A DNA stretch of 64,000 nucleotides from Psychrobacter immobilis (GCF_904846225.1 NZ_CAJGZJ010000001.1:186001-250000), one strand, 5' to 3'; shown: positions 47,746 through 56,795, counted from the first letter of the stretch. Made by a program: numbers and translations. Notes: generated by a model not told the origin, from the sequence alone.

Positions 47746-48537
47746 TTACTCTAAGGTTTGTACGCCACCGCCATTAACAAAGATAGTTTGACCACTAACC
47801 CATGTTGAGATTGGTGAGGCAAAATATAACATCGCACCAGCAATGTCATCAGCTTCGCCCAGACGCTTAATAGGCGTATGCGCGAGCATTTTTTTCTCGA
47901 TGTCAGGTGTCAATACTGTTTTTAGTGCATCAGTACGAGTAGCGCCCGGACCAACTGCATTAATACGCACTTCAGGACCGAAATCATGCGCTAAATTAGC
48001 AACCATATGATTGACCGCTGCTTTTGAACCCGCATAGCCGCTCATGTTGGGATCTTTATTGAGACTCGACATCGAGGTGGTAAATACAATCGAACCATAG
48101 CCAGACTTTTTCATGTGCGGTACACATAATTGACATAAGCGCCAGCCGCTAAAAACGTTCAATTCAAAATCACGACGGATATCATCAACCGATATTTTAG
48201 AAGGGTTTTCACGACCACCGCCACCACCGCCAGCATTATTAATTAATATATTTATAGTCCCAAATGCAGCAACGACTTTATCTACCATAGCGACCAAATC
48301 ATCGTCTTTTAAAATATTACACTCAACCGCCAATGCTTTGACACCATAACTTTCGATTTCTCGAGCCGCTGCATTAGCATCTTCTAATTTGAGATCAGCA
48401 ATCACAATATTGGCACCTGCTTGCGCCAATCTTAGTGCCGTTGCTTTACCAATTCCGTTCGCGCCGCCCGTGACAATGGCTGTTTTACCCGAGAGGTCGA
48501 ACAATTCGTTAAATGATTTATGTTGAAAGGTTTGCAT
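47746..48537 (-). CDS. Short-chain dehydrogenase/reductase (FabG/HdhA-like)
   Basis: A 263-aa classical SDR. The cofactor loop is VTGGANGIGKATAL, NNAGGGGGGRENP contains the NNAG motif with a run of glycines, and the catalytic residues are Ser in FTTSMSSL and the YAGSK motif. It resembles 7-alpha-hydroxysteroid dehydrogenase and FabG-like enzymes; the unusual glycine run after NNAG is as in HdhA. Asp after the second strand (IADLK) suggests NAD(H). Confidence 0.91.
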   Translation of the reverse strand: MQTFQHKSFNELFDLSGKTAIVTGGANGIGKATALRLAQAGANIVIADLKLEDANAAAREIESYGVKALAVECNILKDDDLVAMVDKVVAAFGTINILINNAGGGGGGRENPSKISVDDIRRDFELNVFSGWRLCQLCVPHMKKSGYGSIVFTTSMSSLNKDPNMSGYAGSKAAVNHMVANLAHDFGPEVRINAVGPGATRTDALKTVLTPDIEKKMLAHTPIKRLGEADDIAGAMLYFASPISTWVSGQTIFVNGGGVQTLE

Positions 48538-48725
48538 ATCGAATCCTTATAATTATTAATTTAGCAGCTTATAAGTTTATTAATGTGGCAGTCATTAATG
48601 CATCAGTGATAAGCATTTTGTATTTATGATATAAAGTGCTGCTCATTATATTTAAATAATTGATAAGTATGCATGGTTAAAATCAGATGAATGTGTCAAA
48701 TCATCCATATTTTGTAACACTGATA

Positions 48726-48870
48726 TATAGTCGATTTGCCGTAAAGTAGATACAGTGCTACTGGGGTAAATTTTGTGTAGCCTCTGTCAGTAACGGCACA
48801 GCAAGCAAGGGAAATTCATCTCAGTAGCGCATGATAATAGTTGTATCTCTTTTATCTACAACTAACGATA
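48726..48870. repeat. Family-1 palindromic element, copy F
   Basis: A 145-base copy with left end TATAGTCGATTTGCC, core CTACTGGGGTAAATTTTG facing AAATTCATCTCAGTAG, and right arm with TGTATCTCTTTTATC. It is closest to copy E. The right terminus is slightly decayed (AACGATA). Confidence 0.83.
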
Positions 48871-48895
48871 AGACCGTTTCCTTAAATTTTAGGCA

Positions 48896-48937
48896 TAAAA
48901 AAAGCCTCACTTCTTGATAAAAGAAGTGAGGCTTTAG
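48896..48937 (-). terminator. Terminator of tRNA-Gly
   Basis: AAGCCTCACTTCTT facing AAGAAGTGAGGCTT with a six-base loop; the T run is on the minus strand, 20 bases after the tRNA. Confidence 0.9.
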
Positions 48938-48956
48938 TGCTTTTGCAAGCCATATT

Positions 48957-49031
48957 TGGAGCGGGAAAAGAGATTCGAACTCTCGACCCCAACCTTGGCA
49001 AGGTTATGCTCTACCACTGAGCTATTCCCGC
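48957..49031 (-). tRNA. tRNA-Gly (anticodon GCC)
   Basis: The minus strand reads as a full cloverleaf: acceptor stem GCGGGAA with TTCCCGC, D arm with AGCTCAGTGGTAGAGC, anticodon stem-loop AACCTTGCCAAGGTT with anticodon GCC, T arm GAGAGTTCGAATCTCTT, and encoded CCA end. It decodes GGC and GGU. Promoter and terminator are visible nearby. Confidence 0.97.
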
Positions 49032-49084
49032 ATAAATCAAATTGTAATATTAGTTAATAACTACTACGTCTCGATAGGCTGGCT

Positions 49085-49112
49085 ATTTTAGCAAATATTT
49101 TGCGCGTGTCAA
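49085..49112 (-). promoter_or_regulatory. Sigma-70 promoter of tRNA-Gly
   Basis: On the minus strand TTGACA, 16 bases, then TAAAAT. The -10 box ends 54 bases before the tRNA, so a short 5' leader would be processed. The near-consensus -35 and position make this the clearest promoter in the window. Confidence 0.75.
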
Positions 49113-49579
49113 TGTATTTTTTAAAGTTTATTTCCAATAAGCTCTCTTTAAATCTGCATTTATATAATAATCCAGTATAAGTTATTGATTTAACGATATC
49201 TATTATCTTCTACCCCTCTTTTATTTATTTTATTAAAATAATAGAAATATCTCTTTTATCTGGTCTCGGTATACATTCCTCGCCTGCTGTCTACTTTATG
49301 CATCGTTCTTGTAGCCGTTGAAAGTAAAATACTCACCTACTTTTTGTCTCTCTCTTCTTCGCTCATAGTGAAACCTTGTATTGCTACTATTCCTGTATTG
49401 GTTTTGACTTGTTAACATTATGATACTTATGTCTAATCACAGTTCGGGTAAAATTTCATTGTCTAGGCAGATCAGCAAGCATTGATAGAACAGCAATAAG
49501 ATCCTGCCTTTTTACCGATCGTATAGAGAACCATTTTGTTCAACTTTACTTTTTATTATTTATAGCGAGGATATTTATT
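49113..49579. other. Region upstream of the M48 protease gene
   Basis: 467 bases without gene. About 49236-49272 contains ATATCTCTTTTATCTGGTCT, similar to the right arm of family-1 copies E and F and possibly a remnant. No further feature is recognised. Confidence 0.4.
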
Positions 49580-50392
49580 ATGAAAAAGTTACTGACCACC
49601 ACTATGATGACCGCGTCATTGTCGGTATTGACCCTGACCGGTTGTACGAGTACCACTGGTGCTGGCGCTATTGGCGTTGACCGTCAGCAGCTGCTATTAG
49701 TCTCTAGCGAGCAAGTTTTGCAATTATCAGCACAAAGTTATGCTAAGACCATACAGGACGCCAAAGCAAATCGCGTGCTTGACACCAATGCTGCTCAGCT
49801 TAATCGCCTAAAAAATATTGCTAACCGTTTGGTCGGTCAAGTTGGTGTCTATCGCCCAGATGCAGCGAAATGGAACTGGGAAGTGCATACGATCAAATCT
49901 AATGAGCTGAATGCTTTCGTCTTGCCCGGTGGCAAAATCATGTTTTACTCAGGCATTATTGATCGCTTGAATTTAACGGATGATGAAATTGCAGCGATCA
50001 TGGGTCATGAGATGTCGCATGCGTTACGCGAACATTCACGTGAGCGCCTCTCACGCGAGTATGCCACGCAAACTGGTATCGGTGTTGCTGCTAGCATTTT
50101 TGGTCTATCACAAGGTCAGGCTGATCTAGCAAACGTGGCTGGTGATCTAGGCTTGAGCCGTCCTCACAGTCGTACACAAGAAGCAGAAGCCGATCAAATT
50201 GGTCTAGAGCTGATGGCACGCGCAGGCTACAATCCACAAGCCGCGATTACCTTGTGGCAAAAAATGCAACGCGCCAGCCAAGGCGAGCCACCACAGTTCT
50301 TAAGCACTCACCCAAGCAGTAGCAATCGAATTACCCAGCTACAATCGTTGATGCCTAAGGTGACCCCGCTGTATCAAAAATCGCGTCGTTAA
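49580..50392 (+). CDS. M48-family metalloprotease, lipoprotein (LoiP/YcaL-like)
   Basis: A 270-aa lipoprotein: lipobox LTLTGC with Cys22. The zinc site HEMSH is at 143-147 and the third ligand lies in EAEADQIGLELM at about 196-207. The FVLPGGKIMFYSGIIDRL segment before the HExxH is typical of M48C enzymes (LoiP, YcaL, the protease part of BepA). Length matches LoiP and excludes the TPR domain of BepA. It probably acts in outer-membrane protein quality control in the periplasm. Confidence 0.94.
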   Translation: MKKLLTTTMMTASLSVLTLTGCTSTTGAGAIGVDRQQLLLVSSEQVLQLSAQSYAKTIQDAKANRVLDTNAAQLNRLKNIANRLVGQVGVYRPDAAKWNWEVHTIKSNELNAFVLPGGKIMFYSGIIDRLNLTDDEIAAIMGHEMSHALREHSRERLSREYATQTGIGVAASIFGLSQGQADLANVAGDLGLSRPHSRTQEAEADQIGLELMARAGYNPQAAITLWQKMQRASQGEPPQFLSTHPSSSNRITQLQSLMPKVTPLYQKSRR

Positions 50393-50637
50393 TAGTGTGT
50401 TTTTGGTTATTAACTTTTAAATAAATTTTGATAAATTATAAGAGCAGAGTGCAAATGACATGTTGCGCTCTGCTTTTTTGGTTTTTATGTGATTGCTGAG
50501 AAATATGCCAGATTTTACAGCACGAGTTAAAGCCAATCGTGTCTGCTATAATAAACATCATATATCATTGCTAAGTGCCATATCTTTAAGCAATATGTGC
50601 CTAAGTACTGTGATTTCTAGGTGCTGTGATTTCTAGG
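50393..50637 (+). other. M48 protease terminator and spacer
   Basis: At 50442-50479 AGAGCAGAGTGCAA faces TTGCGCTCTGCT and is followed by six T residues, a good terminator for the protease gene. Downstream is a small duplication of CTGTGATTTCTAGGT. No ORF. Confidence 0.75.
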
Positions 50638-50780
50638 TATAGATAGAGAATAATAAAATCACTACAGTACTACTGGAATGAATTTTCGAAGCCTCTGTCA
50701 GTAACGACACAGCAAGCGAGAAAAATTTATACCAGTAGTATCTGACTATGGATGTATCGATTTAACTGTTCGTTGATTAT
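50638..50780. repeat. Family-1 palindromic element, copy G
   Basis: A 143-base copy almost identical to copy B, with core CTACTGGAATGAATTTTCG facing AGAAAAATTTATACCAGTAG. It ends 49 bases before the bolA start, so the bolA promoter is either inside or right after the element. Confidence 0.85.
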
Positions 50781-50829
50781 GCTATTGAACAGAATACATT
50801 GAAGCAAAATATTTTATTGAAGGATTGCT

Positions 50830-51153
50830 ATGAGTATCACACCTACCGCCGATGCCCTTGAGGCTGAACTACAAGCGTTGCAACCACAACACTTGGCGCT
50901 CACAAATGAGTCGATGAATCATGCTGGTTATTTTGAAGGCAAAGAAAGCCATTTTAAGCTGGTTATTGTCAGTGACGCTTTCGAAGGCAAACGATTGGTC
51001 GCTCGCCATCAGTTAGTTTATGGACTGGTCAATGCCTTATTGACCTCACAAGGCGGTCAAGTGCACGCCTTAGCCATTCATGCTTACACCCCAATAGAAT
51101 GGCAAGGTCAAAGCCCTGATAGCCCATTATGTGCCGGACAAAATAAAGCTTAG
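50830..51153 (+). CDS. bolA: BolA-family protein
   Basis: A 107-aa protein with the BolA fold. SMNHAGYFEGKESHFKLVIVSDAFEGKRLVARHQLVYGLVN matches the family core, including the conserved His and FxG/R-H-Q motif, and VHALAIHAYTP is the last strand. BolA proteins work with monothiol glutaredoxins in iron-sulfur trafficking and in stress-linked morphology; no grx gene is adjacent. AAGGA precedes the ATG. Confidence 0.94.
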   Translation: MSITPTADALEAELQALQPQHLALTNESMNHAGYFEGKESHFKLVIVSDAFEGKRLVARHQLVYGLVNALLTSQGGQVHALAIHAYTPIEWQGQSPDSPLCAGQNKA

Positions 51154-51257
51154 AGAGCAAAATTTAGATCATTATTATTTGAATATTCTTTTTTCATACG
51201 ATAATGAAATACTATAAACAAGCTTGCAAACTGTACTTTTAGAGGAAGTAATCTTTA

Positions 51258-51617
51258 ATGAAACATTTCCATATGCTAATGGCGGTACTGGTCATTGTGT
51301 TGTTTTTATACCAAAGTTATTTGGCTCTAAGCGCCAATAGACAAGCGCCACGTGCGATTAAAATAGCCAATCATATTATCTATGCTCTCATTATCGTGTC
51401 AGGGGCGGTCATGCTCATGCAACTGATGAATGCCAACGCTCCCATACAATGGGTATTTGCCAAAATCATTTTACTCATCGCTGCCATTAGTTCGAGTATC
51501 AAAGCCTTTAACCCGCATGCGACACCCGTACAAAGAAAAACAGGCATTCTTATTGCTGCTGTAGCGTATATTGGTATCGTGATACTTGCCTTTGCTAAGC
51601 CCGCCAATCTGTTTTAA
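51258..51617 (+). CDS. SirB2-family membrane protein
   Basis: A 119-aa protein with four hydrophobic helices; MKHFHMLMAVLVIVLFLYQSYLAL and the later AKIILLIAAI and KAFNP segments fit SirB family (invasion regulator-like) proteins. The function of this family is not known. AGAGGAAG lies upstream of the ATG. It may be co-transcribed with bolA. Confidence 0.85.
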   Translation: MKHFHMLMAVLVIVLFLYQSYLALSANRQAPRAIKIANHIIYALIIVSGAVMLMQLMNANAPIQWVFAKIILLIAAISSSIKAFNPHATPVQRKTGILIAAVAYIGIVILAFAKPANLF

Positions 51618-51777
51618 TCGTTGATTGATATTAGGTCGGTACAAATAGTTATATAATAGGATAGAAAAATAGTGAATAATTGATATATTATCAATATCTT
51701 AATGACGTTATTTTTGCTATCTTAAATTTACTATCTTACATCAGTCCCATAAAACAATTTAGCCTAATGGAGCCACT

Positions 51778-52179
51778 ATGAAAACCCTTACAGCAGCGAC
51801 ACTACTGGCAACAGCTGGCGTTTTTGGTCTCTCAGGCTGCGCCTCTATGGGCAATATCACGCCGCAATATGTTGCACCCAGTACGTATCAACAGTATGAC
51901 TGCCAAGCCCTTAATCAAGAGTATGTTCGTGTGAACCGTTATGTCGATGCCGCTCGTAATGAACAGTCGACGTTGTCCTCATCAGGTGTGGGTTTGGGGG
52001 TTTCTGCAGGACGCTGGGGCATCTCACCTAACATCAGCTTTGGCGTTGGTAAAAGCAACGACACCAAAGCGCGTGATGCCAAATTATCACGGCTTTATGG
52101 CGAGCGTGATGCCATTGTCCAATCTGCCCGTATTCAGCGTTGTAGCTTCGTCAATGGTGTCAAGATTTATGGCGAATAA
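51778..52179 (+). CDS. Predicted lipoprotein
   Basis: A 133-aa protein with a lipoprotein signal, lipobox GLSGC. The mature part begins ASMGNITPQYVAPSTYQQYDC and has two further cysteines (YDCQAL, QRCSFVNG), a glycine-rich stretch GVGLGVSAGRWGISPNISFGVG and a helical ARDAKLSRLYGERDAIVQSA. I do not recognise a named family. Confidence 0.8.
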   Translation: MKTLTAATLLATAGVFGLSGCASMGNITPQYVAPSTYQQYDCQALNQEYVRVNRYVDAARNEQSTLSSSGVGLGVSAGRWGISPNISFGVGKSNDTKARDAKLSRLYGERDAIVQSARIQRCSFVNGVKIYGE

Positions 52180-52263
52180 CACGCAATAAATCCTGTTCGA
52201 TGATTTAGAGTTTTAAGCATCTAACGTTTCAATAAATGACAGTATTGTTTTTGAACATAGTCA

Positions 52264-52305
52264 TTAAAAAAAGCCAATACGCTGATCGCGTATTGGCTTT
52301 TTAAT
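52264..52305. terminator. Bidirectional terminator, lipoprotein gene / trxC
   Basis: AAAAGCCAATACGC facing GCGTATTGGCTTTT with a four-base loop, A and T runs on each side, lies between converging genes. Confidence 0.9.
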
Positions 52306-52341
52306 GGCTTATTGTGTTTATTAAATATAAAAACTCAAATG

Positions 52342-52776
52342 TCATTTTAAGCGTTGTACCCACTGGACAATCTGATCACTAGGCAAAGCGCCTGACTGCC
52401 GCGCGACTTCTCTACCATTTTTAAAAGCAACCATGGTTGGCAAACTGCGAATGTTATAAGGTGCAGCTGCTTGCTCATATTTATCTGTTTGTATTTTTGC
52501 AAAAACCACTTGCGGTAGCTGACTGGCAGCTGCTTTAAACTGCGGCGCCATCATAAGACACGGTTGACACCAGCTCGCCCAAAAATCAACGATGGTCAAC
52601 ACCTCATTTTTTTGAATGACTTTACGGACCGTCTGCGCATTCAACTCATGAGGACTACCCGTCAATAACGGCTGGCCACATTTGCCACAATTTGGCGCAG
52701 CGTTGAGCTTTGCCGCGGGTAAGCGATTGGTGGCTTGGCAATGTGGGCATACTAGATGCGCGCTTTGTTCACTCAT
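52342..52776 (-). CDS. trxC: Thioredoxin 2 (TrxC)
   Basis: The ATG with AAAGGAG seven bases upstream gives 144 aa; a TTG 18 bases earlier is not needed. The N-terminal zinc finger has CPHC (10-13) and CGKC (30-33), and the thioredoxin domain follows with redox centre WCQPC (69-73) in place of the more common WCGPC. TrxC is an oxidative-stress thioredoxin. It lies 45 bases after the persulfide-dioxygenase-like gene on the same strand, so it probably reduces persulfides or disulfides in the same pathway. Confidence 0.95.
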   Translation of the reverse strand: MSEQSAHLVCPHCQATNRLPAAKLNAAPNCGKCGQPLLTGSPHELNAQTVRKVIQKNEVLTIVDFWASWCQPCLMMAPQFKAAASQLPQVVFAKIQTDKYEQAAAPYNIRSLPTMVAFKNGREVARQSGALPSDQIVQWVQRLK

Positions 52777-52821
52777 TACAGGACTCCTTTGCAAATATAA
52801 TAGGGATATCTTCCAAACGTT

Positions 52822-53691
52822 TTAACCAAGGGCATTGATCGGCACTTTTAAATAACGAACACCATTGTCCTCTGGCTTTGGAAAGTGACCCGCATCGATA
52901 TTGACTTGTACCGCTGGAATTATCAGGCGTGGCATCTCTAAAGTCGCATCACGGCGCTCACGCATTTGCACAAACTCTGCTTCACTAATACCATCTTTCA
53001 CATGAATATTGCCCAGCTTTTGCGCAGACACTGTGGTCGTTGGACAATGCTGACGGCCTTTGCTTGGATAATCGTGACACAGGTAAATTATGGTGTCTTC
53101 TGGCAGCGCCAACAGCTTTTGGATTGACTGATAGAGGGTTTTGGCATCGCCTCCTGGAAAATCACAGCGAGCCGTTCCCACGTCAGGCGCAAATATCGTA
53201 TCGCCCACGAATACTGCGGCTTTTTCTTTGTCAATCGCCACATAAGCCATGTCAGCTTGCGTATGACCTGGCACATACATGACCGTAATAACAATATCGC
53301 CGAGTGCCAATGTATCGCCATCATCCGTCAACACATCAAACTGGCTGGCATCGGTGCGAAAACTGGTATCGAAATTAAAAATTTGCTTAAATACCTTCTG
53401 TACCTCGGTAATATGTCGACCAATTACCAACTGTCCACCAAGATTTTCTTTTGTATGTATAGCCGCTGATATATGGTCTGCATGTGCATGAGTCTCGATA
53501 ATGTAGACCAACGCCCAATCATGCTCACGCACGAACTCAATAACCTCGTCGACGCTCGTGGTACTAGCACGGCCTGATTTTGCATCGAAGTCCAATACTG
53601 GATCGATGATGGCACAGACTTGCTGTTGAACGTCCACGAGTACGTGAGTGTAGGTTTGCGTGTCGCTATGTAAGAATGAATGAACTTGCAT
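52822..53691 (-). CDS. blh: Persulfide dioxygenase-like MBL-fold hydrolase (Blh type)
   Basis: A 289-aa metallo-beta-lactamase-fold enzyme. THAHADH at 67-73 carries the metal residues; GHTQADMAY and VGDTIFAPDVGTARCDFPGG follow, and LCHDYPSKGR supplies a later His. The end RDATLEMPRLIIPAVQVNIDAG is characteristic of the Blh (BigR-controlled) and ETHE1-like group, which oxidises persulfides to sulfite. Most Blh proteins have an N-terminal DUF442 domain; here it is absent, and two separate DUF442 genes are encoded downstream in the cluster. Confidence 0.91.
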   Translation of the reverse strand: MQVHSFLHSDTQTYTHVLVDVQQQVCAIIDPVLDFDAKSGRASTTSVDEVIEFVREHDWALVYIIETHAHADHISAAIHTKENLGGQLVIGRHITEVQKVFKQIFNFDTSFRTDASQFDVLTDDGDTLALGDIVITVMYVPGHTQADMAYVAIDKEKAAVFVGDTIFAPDVGTARCDFPGGDAKTLYQSIQKLLALPEDTIIYLCHDYPSKGRQHCPTTTVSAQKLGNIHVKDGISEAEFVQMRERRDATLEMPRLIIPAVQVNIDAGHFPKPEDNGVRYLKVPINALG

Positions 53692-53763
53692 GGGACCCTC
53701 TTTGCTTTTAAACGAATGTTTTAACTTTCAATAGATTGCTAAGATTCAGTAGATTGTTAAGTG

Positions 53764-53909
53764 TATAGTCGATACTGAATAAGATGTATACATGACAATA
53801 TCCTGCGTGACTGGGACAAATTTTTCTTGCTTGCTGTGCCTACGCAGACAGAGGCGACAAAAAATTTATCCCAGCCCCGTTGTCTCTTTTTTGTATTGAC
53901 CTGACTACA
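53764..53909. repeat. Family-1 palindromic element, copy H
   Basis: A 146-base copy, nearly identical to copy A: starts TATAGTCGATACTGAATAAG, core CTGGGACAAATTTTTC facing AAAAAATTTATCCCAG, ends GACCTGACTACA. It lies in the divergent promoter region between the MBL gene and the ArsR gene. Confidence 0.86.
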
Positions 53910-53990
53910 GTATGGGGGTTTTTATTACGATTTCATGTACCCACTCATAAAAGATGCGTACCAATATAATCAGTGACAAACGTTTTATCA

Positions 53991-54051
53991 ATTTATATAA
54001 TGTAAATAATAATAATTTGCTGTTACTGATGATATCATTGATAATTAATGA
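53991..54051. promoter_or_regulatory. Candidate operators upstream of the ArsR gene
   Basis: Two AT-rich imperfect palindromes, 53991-54007 (arms ATTTATAT and ATGTAAAT) and 54035-54051 (arms TCATT and AATGA), lie between the blh start and the ArsR gene. BigR/SqrR proteins bind AT-rich dyads near the genes they control. The assignment is inferred, not tested. Confidence 0.35.
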
Positions 54052-54160
54052 CAGCTTATCTATCAACACTATACTTTTTATTTATATTTTATATAAGGAG
54101 CTTGCTCTGGCTACTTCTATTTCAGCATTGAGCACATCCACGGATAGCACTAGTGATAAT

Positions 54161-54499
54161 ATGTCATCTAGCATGACCGATTTTGCGCCCAAAGACCTTG
54201 CCGAAAAAATGCAACAAGCATCGAGGCAAGCCAGCCAATTATTGAAGTCGCTGTCGCACCCTGATCGCCTATTATTGCTATGTCAGCTGACTCAAGGTGA
54301 GTACTGCGTGAGTGAACTTGAGGACTTGGTCGGTATTGGTCAACCAAGTTTGTCGCAGCAACTGGGTATTTTACGCAAAGATGCGCTGGTCAAGACTCGC
54401 CGCGAAGGCAAGCAAATTTACTATCGCATCGCAAGTGATGATGCTTTAGCGATGCTACAGTTATTGTATGAACGCTTTTGTGCCAAAACGGATAGATAG
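54161..54499 (+). CDS. bigR: ArsR-family repressor of the BigR/SqrR type
   Basis: A winged-helix protein whose longest frame begins at 53954, but family length favours the ATG at 54161 (112 aa). A CTG at 54107 with AAGGAG six bases upstream is an alternative start. The HTH core is LEDLVGIGQPSLSQQLGILRKDALV. Two cysteines, in LLLLCQL and LYERFC, are 66 residues apart, matching the redox pair Cys42/Cys108 of BigR and Cys41/Cys107 of SqrR; with the chosen start they are Cys41 and Cys107. An extra Cys (EYC) is present. It probably derepresses the locus on persulfide formation. Confidence 0.9.
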   Translation: MSSSMTDFAPKDLAEKMQQASRQASQLLKSLSHPDRLLLLCQLTQGEYCVSELEDLVGIGQPSLSQQLGILRKDALVKTRREGKQIYYRIASDDALAMLQLLYERFCAKTDR

Positions 54500-54556
54500 C
54501 TCACGAGCTTGATGCTTGGCCGTAATTAACTTTCTTTATTGTGATGACATAGTATT

Positions 54557-56266
54557 ATGCCCTCTATCTCTACTCGTCTGATTCCTGCTTGGTTGCGTCA
54601 ATACCAGCTATCTGCCTTGCCGACTGACGTTATCGCGGGTCTAGTCGTTGGCGTGTTGGTTATTCCACAAAGCTTAGGTTACGCGGTACTGGCAGGTTTG
54701 CCGCCCGTCTATGGACTTTATGCAGCAATCGTCCCAGTTATGGTTTATGCGTGGATAGGCTCAAGCAATGTTCAAGCAGTAGGCCCTGTCGCTATCACTG
54801 CTATTATGACGGCCAGTAGCCTACATCCTTATGCCTCGCAAGGTATTCAGCAGTACGTCCTAATGGCAAGCTTACTGTCATTGATGGTCGGCATTCTATT
54901 ATGGTCGGCTGGTCGGCTCAAGCTTGGCTGGATTATGCAATTTATCAGTCGCGGCGTATCAGCAGGGTTTATCAGTGGTGCGGCAGTGCTGATTTTTATC
55001 AGTCAGCTTAAGTATCTGACGGGTATTCCCATCGCAGGAAATGGCTTGATCGGTTATTTATCCAGCATGCAAATGTATGCCTGGCAGCTGCATCCGCTGA
55101 CATTACTTATCGGCGTGATCGCCTTTGCGCTGTTGGTTGCCAATCGTTATGGTAATAAATGGGTATGGCAATCTTGGCTATCCGCTTCTTATGCTAAATG
55201 GGCTGAGCGCTTGTTTCCACTTATTTTGCTTGTTGTCGCCATTATTCTGAGCGCCAGTTTGCATTGGACCGCGAATGGCGTGGCAACGATCGGTAGTATT
55301 CCGCAAGGGCTACCAAGCTTTACCTTACCTTATGTGCCAGACTTCGATGAAGCCCTAGACTTGTTACCAAGTGCTGGGTTAATGGCGCTGATTATCTTTG
55401 TCTCAAGCAGCTCAGTCGCGAGCAATTATTCACGTCTTCGCGGTGAAACTTTTGACGCTAATCGCGAGCTGACGGGATTGGGGCTTGCCAATATGGCGGG
55501 CGGCTTCTTTCAAAGCTTCACCATCGCGGGTGGATTTTCGCGCACCGCCATCAATTCAGACTCAGGTGCCAAAACGCCTGTCGCCAGTCTGATGACAGTG
55601 CTGGTCATGATTGCAGCGCTAATAGCCTTTGGCAATACGCTGTCGCCACTGCCCTATGCATTATTGGGCGCGACTATCATGGCATCCATCATCAGCCTGA
55701 TTGACATAGCGACCTTACAGGCAGCGTGGCAGCGTGACCGCCTTGATGCGGCCAGCTTTATGGCAGCATTTATAGGCGTGCTAATATTTGGACTGAATAC
55801 AGGATTGGTCATCGGCCTGATGGTGTCATTTGCCAGTTTGATTTGGCAATCGAGTAAGCCGCATGTGGCGATCGTTGGGCAAATGGGCGGTACCGGACAC
55901 TTTCGAAATATCAATCGTCACGACGTGGTGACCTTTACCAATTTATTGATGTTACGTATCGATGAGAGCATATTTTTTGGTAATAGCGAATCCGTCCATC
56001 ACCGTGTCGTACAAGCCACTCGCCAATATCCAGACGCTCATGAGATTGTCCTTATAATGTCAGCGGTTAATCACATCGATTTGACAGGACAAGAGATGCT
56101 CATTAATCTCAATAAAGAGCTTTTGAGCCAAACTAAACACTTAAACTTTAGCTTTATCAAAGGCCCAGTGATGGACATCATTGAATACACACCCATCATC
56201 ACTGACCTCTCAGGGCACGTATATTTAAGCACGATGGACGCGGTAAATGCCTTGAAAGATGTCTAA
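54557..56266 (+). CDS. SulP-family anion transporter
   Basis: A 569-aa membrane transporter with about 11-12 helices. The opening reads DVIAGLVVGVLVIPQSLGYAVLAGLPPVYGLYAAIVP and the signature SNVQAVGPVAITAIMTAS. A cytoplasmic STAS domain occupies about residues 430-560 (DVVTFTNLLMLRIDES and later VNHIDLTGQEMLI). SulP members carry sulfate, bicarbonate or other anions. Position 57 bases after the bigR-like gene suggests export or uptake of a sulfur oxyanion produced by the pathway. Confidence 0.93.
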   Translation: MPSISTRLIPAWLRQYQLSALPTDVIAGLVVGVLVIPQSLGYAVLAGLPPVYGLYAAIVPVMVYAWIGSSNVQAVGPVAITAIMTASSLHPYASQGIQQYVLMASLLSLMVGILLWSAGRLKLGWIMQFISRGVSAGFISGAAVLIFISQLKYLTGIPIAGNGLIGYLSSMQMYAWQLHPLTLLIGVIAFALLVANRYGNKWVWQSWLSASYAKWAERLFPLILLVVAIILSASLHWTANGVATIGSIPQGLPSFTLPYVPDFDEALDLLPSAGLMALIIFVSSSSVASNYSRLRGETFDANRELTGLGLANMAGGFFQSFTIAGGFSRTAINSDSGAKTPVASLMTVLVMIAALIAFGNTLSPLPYALLGATIMASIISLIDIATLQAAWQRDRLDAASFMAAFIGVLIFGLNTGLVIGLMVSFASLIWQSSKPHVAIVGQMGGTGHFRNINRHDVVTFTNLLMLRIDESIFFGNSESVHHRVVQATRQYPDAHEIVLIMSAVNHIDLTGQEMLINLNKELLSQTKHLNFSFIKGPVMDIIEYTPIITDLSGHVYLSTMDAVNALKDV

Positions 56267-56468
56267 TACTCTCTATTGTTCAGTGAATAATAATTATCGT
56301 CTGTGACAAAATACAGATATGATAAAAGCTGTGTTATGCTAAATTGTTATAACCTTAAGAAAGTATAGACTTTAGAGAATAATACCTAAGCGTAGGCTTT
56401 AGACAACAGCACTTAGTTATAATACTCTACATCCAAACGCCTTTTAATATACGCGACTGAATTTACTT

Positions 56469-56795
56469 ATGACCGATAATTTAACGATTTACAAGCAAAT
56501 TTATCCAAGCCAATGTGTCAAAATCGCTGAGCTGGGCTATCGTTCTGTCCTCAATATACGTCCAGACGCTGAGACAGAGACGCAGCCCAATAGCTGCGAT
56601 TTGGCGAGTGCCACTGCAAAAGCCAATTTGGCCTATCAGCATCTGCCCTTCGATGATGAGCGTTTGAGCATGGTGACTGTCGAGCAGTTTGCTGACTTTT
56701 ATCGTACGATGCCAAAACCCATCCTCATGTTTTGTGGTACAGGCGCGCGCGCCAAACTGCTGTATCAAAGCGCATTGATGCAGGGATTGCTGTAA
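56469..56795 (+). CDS. DUF442 (TIGR01244) protein, divergent copy
   Basis: A 108-aa phosphatase-like or sulfurtransferase-like domain of the type found at the N-terminus of Blh. IYPSQCVKIAELGYRSVLNIRPDAE is typical. The active-site loop reads FCGTGARAKLLY: the Cys (89) and Arg (94) are kept, but the usual Arg after Cys and the Ser after the final Arg are changed to Gly and Ala. Probably a diverged duplicate of the next gene. Confidence 0.88.
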   Translation: MTDNLTIYKQIYPSQCVKIAELGYRSVLNIRPDAETETQPNSCDLASATAKANLAYQHLPFDDERLSMVTVEQFADFYRTMPKPILMFCGTGARAKLLYQSALMQGLL

